This document shows positions 56,815-64,000 of a DNA stretch of 64,000 bases, in pieces. Source of the DNA: Uloborus plumipes. Its lineage: Eukaryota > Arthropoda > Arachnida > Araneae > Uloboridae. The number at the start of each line of letters is the position of its first letter. Position 1 is the first letter of the stretch. Under the pieces are notes generated by a model. It was not told where the DNA came from, made no database searches, and saw nothing but the letters and a program-made list of their open reading frames with translations. The stretch covers positions 1 to 64,000 of the forward strand of contig JAXGGA010005563.1 of the NCBI GenBank assembly GCA_038373865.1, written 5' to 3'. Both the position numbers and the translations under genes were made by a program.

Positions 56815-59738
56815 CAGGACATTTTCGCCGCAAAATTTATTTCTATTATCCCCCTCATGAGACATTTCCGCCGCGTCTCTTCCCGCCGTTTCTGTGCGAC
56901 AGGACAAATCCGCCGATTGAGCTGGTAGAGTGTAATATTTGGCGAAGTAAAATGGAGTCAATTCACCGCTAGAGGGCCGCACACTAGATGTCACGTGTCG
57001 ACTAGGATTGCTTGGATTGCTATTCTGTTAACATGCTTTCGTATTGAGTTTTAACTGGAGTTGGCAGATCAAAATTAGTTTGCTTTGGCTATTTAAGCTA
57101 TTTTTGTAATTAATAATATAGTACTTACGTTTAGTTTAATCTTTTTCATTGTGATTTAGGTCAGATTGATTTAGTTTTAGTGTCTTATTTAGAGTTGACT
57201 TTTCCTGTTTTTTATTTCGTAATATTTGTTATTAGTTTATTTCTCTTTGAATTTTTCTTAGCATGAGAGAGGTAATTTTAGAATAAAATTGTAAGTGTCA
57301 GTTAAGACTCTAAAAACAGCATAAAAAGTTGTTTTTAATTTATTTTTAAAAAATGTTCTTTGTAATGAATACATATTTTAAATTTATCCTAGTATTTTAA
57401 AATGACTTTCTGCTAAAATTGAAATTGACTTTTTCTAAAATATATGCATTTATATAAACATTATTTTGTGTGTGAATATATTGGGCAAATACAATTAAAA
57501 TACCCATGGTTTTGTAAGCAAAAATATAGGACGTAATGTGAAACTTCTGTTTTGCTTTATTTCTTTTCTTTTCTTTCTTTTTTTTCACTAATCAAATTAG
57601 CTTTATAATTTGTCTTCTTTGTCTACAATATAACCATTAAATATATACTCAGTCATATTTTTATGCGATCTGTTTTTAAGAAATTTTAATTCTGCCATTA
57701 CGAAACTAAGCATATTTAGATTTTATTCATAAAAGTACCATCCAATGAAATTGTAAATGTTAGGTGGTATATAAGTAATGTTTCACGCTACCAAAATTTT
57801 TAATCAAATGCATTTTATACATAGTAATAAATTAGTACTGGATAAAACAGTAAAAGTTTTGTCAATTAATAACAATAGTTGATGATTAAATTATAACTGT
57901 ACGTTTTAGCAATATATGTATATTTTTCAGCTATTTGCTTCTTGAATTCTTCGATAAAGATTTTTTTTTCAACGACATACAACAGGTTTGTGCTTTTAAA
58001 CATTTTTTTATTATATGTATACGGAGAAACAGTAGCGTACATAGTGCCCCACGGGGGGAGGGCTCACAATGTTTCAGGGCGTGCAATACGGAAAATAGCA
58101 CTACACGGATTTTTTTTTTTTTTGTTTTTTTGTCAATCGTTTAATAGAGGGGGGTGGGGGTGAGAATGGACACGTACAGATCTTGCGAGGGAGCTCACCG
58201 AAGTCTATTCACGTTAATGCTGAGAAAAATGTCAGCACAATAATGGGATGAAAACATTGCGAAATGAATTTCCAGTTCCTTCCTGTTTTACAAGAAAAAA
58301 TATTTTATTAGAGTGGTTAATAGCAAAATGAATGCTTTAAAATGAAAATCGCAAAATAACAGTTGAAATCATTAGTTTTCTTTGAAACAGAAGATTTATA
58401 TATATTTTTTTTTTCAACCTATATTAACTAAAGTATATTTTCTCCGCAGAGCAACGGTCAGACCCAGGTCTTTTAAATATTGGCCAGAGAAATATTCATA
58501 GACACTAAATAATTCATTTATGCTACATGTTTTTATCCATAAATTTTAAGTAGTAAAGGAAGTAGTAAAATGAAGATTTGGCTGAAATATGCTTTTTTTA
58601 ATGAAATGTAAAATAATGAAAATAATAAAAATATAATAACAAATAATAATAGTTATAAATAAAGACAATAAACTACGTGGACTTTTTTCTCCATGTAATT
58701 TTCGAAAAACTTCTATTGTTCTGCGTTGTATATTTATGTACCTGTTAGGAAAATTTGTACTAATTAGAAATGCTACATTGTTTTATTTTTTTTGTTTTTT
58801 TTTTTTGCAAGAAGAAGAAAAGAAAATTTATTTTGCAAACTTACATGGACATTTAAAAAAAAGTTAACAACTTTATTAATCTGCAACTTATCTGTAGAGC
58901 TTCGTTGGTTGATTTGTATTAGCTGGGGATTTCATATATTTCAATGTTATGTAAAATTTATGAAAACATTTGGGGGAAAACAATTTAATTTTCAAAAAAA
59001 AAAACAGCACTTAGACTCGATGAAGCATTTAAACACTTTAAATATCTCCTTTTCTTTTCTGTCTTAAAAAATAATTTTGTAGAGGTCGCACCTTGTTTTA
59101 TTAGTACTCTTTAATGAAATTTTGACACTTAAAGCATTCTTCATCGAAATAATCTGCAAAAAGCAATGTTTTTTTTACCGTAAGTTTTCTCATTTTTTTT
59201 TTTATGAACAAAACTTTTAAATGATCCTTCTTTGTATGAGGAAATATGAAAAATAACTTCTCTTTGCAATTGACTTCAATTGCAACCTTAGTGCATCCAC
59301 AAGCAACACATTTTGTTTAGAAAAAGAACGGTTCTTCAGTAATGCTTTTCAACGCTTCATCCCTGTTGCTTACATCGGCTTCCCAGTTGTCACGTGACCT
59401 AGCGCGACCTGTGACGTTGCGTGAAGGGACTCCATTGGCGAAGTTTAAATTGATTCACACGGCATTGTGTGTGTGTGTGTGTGTTTTTTTTCGACTTCTT
59501 TGCGATTTCCCCCCTAAAATAAATAGTCCGGGAATAAATTCCGCTTTTTAGATTAGGTCTTTGTCGCCAAATGAAGATGTGTCGTGAAGAATGAAAATTT
59601 TAAACCAGTAACCCCTTTCTCACCCTTGGAAATGGCGCGGCGGATTTGTCCTGTGCCAGTCAGAGGGGGAATAGGAGTCGCGGCGGAAATGTCCCATGCG
59701 GAAAAAAGGGGGATAAAATTTGCGGCAGATATGTCCTG
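56815..59738. mobile_element. 2.9-kb element with triplicated terminal motifs, class unknown
   Basis: Inverted termini of about 100 bp starting CAGGACATTTTCGCCGC (left) and CAGGACATATCTGCCGC (right, read inward). Each terminus has three motif units of type GGACAWWTCCGCCGC: left at 56815, 56858 and 56900; right at about 59638, 59679 and 59721. The 2.7-kb interior is AT-rich with no recognised protein. I found no clear target duplication, so the superfamily is open. A (GT)n run adjoins the left end (56780-56797). Confidence 0.6.
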
Positions 59739-59744
59739 TTCCGA

Positions 59745-59850
59745 TTAAATATAATACTTTTATGTGCGTAAAGAACGTGAATTTTATCTTTTATTCAGAG
59801 TTACATATAAACAAACCCACAAGTGAAACTAAAAAAAGCGTACTAAAGAG
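59745..59850 (-). repeat. Dispersed repeat adjoining exon 3
   Basis: Minus-orientation copy of the TTTATCTTTTATTCAGAG unit, ending AAAAAAAGCGTACTAAAG about 16 bp before the exon 3 acceptor, so the 3' splice-site region of intron 2 is largely repeat-derived. Confidence 0.7.
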
Positions 59851-59866
59851 AGCCTTCCGTCCGCAG

Positions 59867-60066
59867 GTCCGCCCTCCTCGGCCGCTGGACCGCGAGGCGC
59901 TGCGGCGGGCGTGGTCCAACAAGACGCGCTCCGCGGCCTGGCTGACCAGCAACTGCCGCACGGACGGCGGCAGGGACGCCTACGTGCGGGAGCTGAGGCG
60001 GCACATCGACGTCGACGTCTACGGCGAGTGCGGCTGGCTGCGCTGCCCGCACGGACGCACGCACGA
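59867..60066 (+). CDS. Alpha-1,3-fucosyltransferase, exon 3
   Basis: Codes for about residues 208-274. Acceptor CCGTCCGCAG| in phase 0 and donor CACGA|GTGAGT in phase 2 agree with exons 2 and 4. Conserved: NKTRSAAWLTSNC (225-237; family KxxLVAWxVSNC), then a Gly-Arg and Tyr-Val segment (GGRDAYVRELRRHI) and VDVYGECG (256-263; family V(D/H)xYGxCG). N225 is a sequon. The exon is almost purely G/C at third positions while the sequence just upstream is an AT-rich repeat, so the GC contrast marks exon limits sharply. Confidence 0.92.
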
Positions 60067-60308
60067 GTGAGTTTCTCCCCCCCCCCAGGGGGCTAATACA
60101 GTCAAACTTGTCTGTCTTGAATTTCACGGGACGGAAGAAAAATGCGAGACACGCAGGTTTCGAAACACAGAGGCTGTGATAAAATTTACAAAAATAAACA
60201 ATTAGAAATTAAAAGTTTAATATTTAGTAGATTGTTTTGCGTTGATATTGTTGAATATTTTACTGTACGACATGTTTTGAGTCCACGTTTTATTAATTGT
60301 TATTACTA

Positions 60309-61498
60309 CACAGTCCAGTCACATTAATGTGACCACGTACTTTTGACGTCGACGAATAATAAATAACCACATAATGCACTTGGTAGCACAGTGCAGCTGA
60401 GGGTATATAAAGGGTGTGTTAGGTCTGAAAAACATTTCTGTCGTTGGCCTACTGCAAAAACAAAGCGATTTATCCGACGTACAAAAGGGCATGATCATTG
60501 GTTTTCGGGCCAAGGTTGGAAGCATTTCCAAAATGGCTGAGTTTTTGAGCTGTTCGCTTGTCGTCGTGGTAAAAGTGTACCGTGATGGGACTCTTCAAAA
60601 TCAACGACGTTGCAAATGTGGTGCACCAGGAGCCATAGATGACGGAGTCGAACGACTGCTGCGGAGATGAGTTCGGGTTAATAGACGGGCTACCGTTGAG
60701 CAACTGACCCCCCAGATGAACCGAGGGGCCACCAACATCGTCTCCTACGCTACTGTTTAGCGGACGTTGCTGCTTCTGGGCTCCTGAAGCAGAAGCGTGG
60801 TTCATGTACCTGTGCTGACTACTGTCCATCGACGACTAACCCTGGAATTTGCACGTGAGTACCGTAGCAGGCATCCATTGAGTGGCGACAGGTAGTATTT
60901 AGTGATGAATCACGTTTTATACTCCATCAGGCAGACGGATGTTGGCTTAGAAGGCGTGAAACCTCTGGAAGTAAGCACCCTGCAACCATTGCCGGAACAG
61001 TCCAAGCTGGAGCAGGAGCATTATGGTCTGGGGAATATTTTCAAAGGGTTCTATCTGTTCACTCATCATTGTGGAAGGCACGATGGATCAATACAAGTAC
61101 GCATCGGCCCTTGCGGACCATGTCCACCTCCATAGGAATATTGTTTTTCCTCAGGATGATGACATCTACTAGCAGGACAATGCGAAGTGCCATACAGCTT
61201 CCAATGAACGTGCGCGGTTCGAAGGGAATTAGGATGAGTTTACCGTTCTCCCCTGGTCAGTAAACTTATCTGAAGCTCAATCGAGAATCTGTGGGACCAT
61301 CTTGATTGGGTTGTTCGCGCCATGGATCCTCACCCGCGTAAGCTAGCAACGGTATTGGAGTCGGCATGGCTCAACATCCCAGTGAACACCTTCAGGAACC
61401 TGATTGACTCTCTTTCTGCACGTCTCGCAGCAGTCCGTTCTGAGAAAGGTGGTTATTCTTGTTTTGACAGGTGGTCGTATTAATGTGCCTGGACTGTG
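60309..61498 (+). mobile_element. Decayed Tc1-like transposon
   Basis: CACAGTCCAGTCACATTAAT at the left and ATTAATGTGCCTGGACTGTG at the right, TA on both sides. Contains a Tc1 transposase pseudogene. Confidence 0.85.
60416..61480 (+). pseudogene. Tc1-like transposase pseudogene
   Basis: The first frame has the Tc1 HTH pattern LSDVQKGMIIGFRAKVGSIS and KMAEFLSCSL...VYRDG. Later blocks appear in shifted frames: VFSDESRF (about 60897), GIFSKG, and a QDNAKCH block near 61170 preceded by a stop. Several stops and frameshifts; not functional. It is more diverged than the intact Tc1 at 55282. Confidence 0.75.
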
Positions 61499-61657
61499 TA
61501 TATCGGTAGCAAGTTAATGTATACCTCTAAGTACGAACATAGTCTTTGAATGATTGTGCGAAAGATGATTTTTGTTTCCAAGTCGTACCATTGATAAAGG
61601 TGGCTGGAGATGAAATTCAAAAAGGAGAGTCGTCAAAGTTCGTGGTATAGAGGTTTT

Positions 61658-62440
61658 CAGAGGCGGTTCTAACGGTACGCGGACTAAGCGGCCGCGTGGG
61701 GCCTCGTCGACCCGTGATGCGCCATGGGGCCCCGAAATTCTCCTAGAATCTAAAATTCGAATGCACTGGTTTTAGATATAACTGCAACCTGTAGCTAAAG
61801 GAACGATCTTTTTGCAGCCGGGGACTAATATATACCAATAGGCTAATAAGGTCCAACCTAGGGCCCCAAATTTGTTTCATAAATATTTTAAAAGACGATG
61901 ACTTACGCTCGACTAGAATTTATATCATTAGGCCTATGTGGACCGGCTTAGGGGCCCCCCATTTCGTTTATCGTTGTTTTAAATTACGATATTGTCTCGT
62001 GTCATAATATTCATCAATCTGCTAGAGGCATGTCTTGCACATTTCCGAACATGGAGACACTTTTGAAAATATTTTTGACAATACCTACGTCAAATGCATC
62101 AGATGAAAGATCGTTTTCTGTTTAAAAAAGAGTAAAAAATTATTTACGTAGTAAAATGGGAAAAGAGATGCTTAACAACTTAGCCTGTATATTGAACAGG
62201 TTACTGTATGTTGAACAGGAACTGTTGAACCGCGTCGACACGGAAAACATAATTAATAATTTTGCTGCAATTCAATCTAGACGAAAATTTATATGAAGTG
62301 GGTAAATAAAAAATATTGGTAAACTGTATTGGGTTTTTTTCTCGGAGGGGGGGGGGTTCTCCCTCTTTTTTAGAGTGGGGTGGAGGGGGCCCCCAAAACT
62401 TTTACCGCTTGGGGCCCCCACTTCACTTGATCCGCCTCTG
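61658..62440 (+). mobile_element. hAT element carrying a transposase 3' remnant
   Basis: CAGAGGCGGTTC ... GATCCGCCTCTG with exact 8-bp duplication GAGGTTTT at 61650-61657 and 62441-62448. The unoccupied site is visible in the related copy near 6850 (GAGAGGTTTTCGGG on the opposite strand). Confidence 0.88.
62081..62296 (+). pseudogene. hAT transposase dimerisation-domain fragment
   Basis: The frame reads IPTSNASDERSFSV, a TAA stop, then KRVKNYLRSKMG, MLNNLACIL and ENIINNFAAIQSRR before TGA. This is the C-terminal hAT dimerisation motif (ERxFSxxKRxKxxLRxxM...LxxLxxL...FAxxKxRR). One internal stop and no upstream catalytic part, so a remnant. Confidence 0.8.
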
Positions 62441-62470
62441 GAGGTTTTCGGGAAAAATCATTCGAGATAA

Positions 62471-63406
62471 GGGCGATTCTCTGTAAACTGGTAATTTGCT
62501 GTCCGGATCGAGTATTTTAAAAATAATAAAGTGTAATAAAGTAATTATCGCTCTTAATACAAGTAAAGCATTAATACTCTGTGGCCCAATTGTATTTGGA
62601 GCGATAACAATTTAATTATTTTTCCTAGAAGTTAAGTGCTAAAAACACAGTCCCCTGGCTGTCCCAATCGTATTGTCTAACACTTCAAGGTAATATTCCA
62701 AAAATCCTATCGACACTACATAAATTTGGCAATTAATATCTAAAAATAGAATAATGCAGCTATTGTTTTTCATGATATAAGGTCTAATTACGTATTTCTA
62801 AAACTTAAAATTGTCATGTAAATTCTGTCCGGAGATTTTTCAAACAGTCCCCTGAGACAACTTCAAAGCTCCAATAGAAAAAATCTGTTATTCTTGCAAA
62901 TGTTTTTTGACATGAAGTTTAAAGCAATCAGTGTGAATTTGCTGAAATTGCTGAGAACGGTGTTTAAACGCTATTTTCCTTAGTTTGAGAGCCACATTTG
63001 TGATGAAAGTATGCATCAGGGTCGTTGCGAAAACAGTCCTCTGGGAAGTGATTTTATTAATGTCAATTAGTTTAATCGTGAAACATATTAGTTATTATGT
63101 CCACGATTTGTGCTTAAATTTATAGGTAGTCTCGTAACTAATTATGTTCCAATAGTTTTGAAGATATTACGCAACAAAGAGCAAAAACACAGTCACCTGG
63201 CACAGTCCCCTGCCTAGTTATACCAGGCGGGGGACTTACCCCCTATCACAATTTATCAGAAAAACACAAGCTTCAATTGGCCCTCTTTCAAACCAAAGTA
63301 ATAGATTCATTTTCTGAGCAATAGTATTATAATTATACGAACATTTCAAAAAACCGTGCACGGACAAATTTCGAGTGAAAAATGACGAGTTTACAGAGAA
63401 TCGCCC
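62471..63406. mobile_element. 936-bp element with ATAA duplication and CAGTCCCCTG repeats
   Basis: GGGCGATTCTCTGTAAACT and its inverse at the ends, ATAA at 62467-62470 and 63407-63410; the related copy near 6820 shows a single ATAA. Five copies of CAGTCCCCTGG-like words are spread inside (about 62648, 62844, 63033, 63190, 63203) plus an inverse near 63223. A 4-bp duplication suggests a CMC/Chapaev-type or another family; not decided. No coding sequence. Confidence 0.7.
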
Positions 63407-63592
63407 ATAAACATGAGAAAAAACATTAAGTGTGCTGTAAGAGCAGGTAAATTGAAATTTTTCGACATAGAGAGGTTTTCGAAAAGCAGGTTCGAGATAA
63501 TAACGTGATAAACAGGTTCGACTGTATTTGTTTCTGTTTCTTTTTCCATGACTGTACCTTGCAAAACAGATCTCTCAAACGATTTCCACTAG

Positions 63593-64000
63593 GTGTCTGC
63601 TGGGGTTCGCCGCCAAGTACCACTTCTTCCTGTCGTTCGAGAACGCCCTCTGCCGGGACTACGTGACCGAGAAGTTCTACCGCACCCTCCAGTACGACCT
63701 GGTGCCGGTGGTGTTCGGGGGCGCCGACTACCGGCGGGTGGCGCCCCCCGGCTCCTTCGTGGACGCCCTGGCCTTCAGGAGCCCAAAGCACCTGGCCTTC
63801 TTCCTGCGCGGATTGGCCAAGGACTTCGCGCTCTACAGCAGCTACTTCGAGTGGAGGCGCGCCCACGCGGTGCGCCCCGGCAACGGCAAGGAGTGCGCCC
63901 TCTGCGAGCGCCTTCACCAGGGGCGCGCGGCGCCCCACTCCTACGCAGACCTCAGGGGGTGGTGGGTGGGCGAGGCGCACTGCAGGACGTGGAAGCCCAA
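63593..64000 (+). CDS. Alpha-1,3-fucosyltransferase, exon 4 (runs off the window)
   Basis: Acceptor ATTTCCACTAG| completes Glu274, then about 135 more residues are open to the edge. It carries the GT10 donor-binding signature FFLSFENALCRDYVTEKFY (285-303), then LVPVVFGGADY (310-320) and PPGSFVDAL, all hallmark segments for GDP-fucose binding. The C-terminal CALC (375-378) is the CxxC of this family. The visible end (GEAHCRTWKP) lies near the usual C-terminus, so only a few residues to a few tens are probably missing. The minus-strand frame at 63426-63980 is a shadow. Confidence 0.93.
   Translation, partial: MSAGVRRQVPLLPVVRERPLPGLRDREVLPHPPVRPGAGGVRGRRLPAGGAPRLLRGRPGLQEPKAPGLLPARIGQGLRALQQLLRVEARPRGAPRQRQGVRPLRAPSPGARGAPLLRRPQGVVGGRGALQDVEAQ

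Larger units (their letters stand above)
52134..59866 (+). other. Fucosyltransferase intron 2, 7.7 kb
   Basis: GT..AG intron holding dispersed-repeat copies (52600-52760), a Helitron-like GC fragment near 52750, a SINE fragment near 53034-53070 (-), tandem repeats, a Tc1 element and a 2.9-kb inverted-repeat element. 54419-55134 shows no recognised element apart from the start of a dispersed repeat. Confidence 0.8.
60099..63524. mobile_element. Pogo-like element expanded by three insertions
   Basis: CAGTCAAACTTGT at the left and the inverse of CAGTCGAACCTGT at the right, TA on both sides (60097-60098, 63525-63526). Removing the nested Tc1, hAT and ATAA-flanked elements leaves about 0.5 kb, matching the old copy at 6660-7190. 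Confidence 0.75.
60067..63592 (+). other. Fucosyltransferase intron 3, 3.5 kb
   Basis: GT..AG intron of 3526 bp, of which 3426 bp is one transposon with three others inside it. Without them the intron would be about 100 bp. Confidence 0.85.

Noticed and set aside
58792..59067. 91-residue frame inside the 2.9-kb element
   Set aside because: Phe/Lys-rich low complexity starting in a T-run, with no domain; not enough to call a gene.
63426..63980. 184-residue minus-strand frame at the right edge
   Set aside because: Antisense shadow of exon 4, which carries the fucosyltransferase signature on the plus strand.

Overview
The window looks like a piece of a repeat-rich, AT-rich animal nuclear genome, most likely arthropod and possibly a chelicerate. 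Genes have spliceosomal introns. The one host gene is an invertebrate-type alpha-1,3-fucosyltransferase. The DNA-transposon load (hAT, Tc1/mariner-pogo, PIF/Harbinger, P-like, TTAA-type, Helitron) and tRNA-derived SINEs fit arthropods. The species cannot be named from sequence alone. No bacterial gene, operon, CRISPR array or intact tRNA/rRNA gene was found.

Host gene: a GT10 alpha-1,3-fucosyltransferase runs on the + strand from about 39,224 past the right edge. Four exons (39,224-39,663; 51,908-52,133; 59,867-60,066; 63,593-64,000+) join in phase into about 409 visible residues: cytoplasmic tail, signal anchor, Ser/Thr/Pro stem, and a catalytic domain with the FxLSFEN...DYVTEKF signature and a C-terminal CxxC. 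The exons are GC-rich islands in AT-rich introns. The introns (12.2, 7.7 and 3.5 kb) consist largely of transposons.

Left part (1-20 kb): small non-autonomous elements, many nested and several with clear target-site duplications (TSDs). They include TTAA-flanked elements, hATs with 8-bp duplications, TA-flanked elements, Helitrons inserted between A and T, tRNA-type SINEs and a LINE fragment.

Middle (20-31 kb): a 9.4-kb PIF/Harbinger element with near-identical terminal repeats. It carries two convergent, intact-looking spliced genes: a MADF-BESS DNA-binding protein (+) and a DDE transposase (-). It lies in half of a hAT element whose other half is missing.

31-39 kb: two of three 651-bp palindromes, a dispersed repeat family, TA-, TTA- and TTAA-flanked elements, and a miniature LTR-PBS-LTR unit just upstream of fucosyltransferase exon 1.

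Inside the fucosyltransferase: intron 1 holds two Helitron-like repeats with tandem arrays, a 734-bp hAT, and a five-level nest (hAT > foldback > SINE > P-like element > hAT). Intron 2 holds an intact Tc1-like transposon and a 2.9-kb element with triplicated terminal motifs. Intron 3 is almost entirely one pogo-like element that took in three other transposons. All element names and ends are by eye; none has been checked by alignment or database search.
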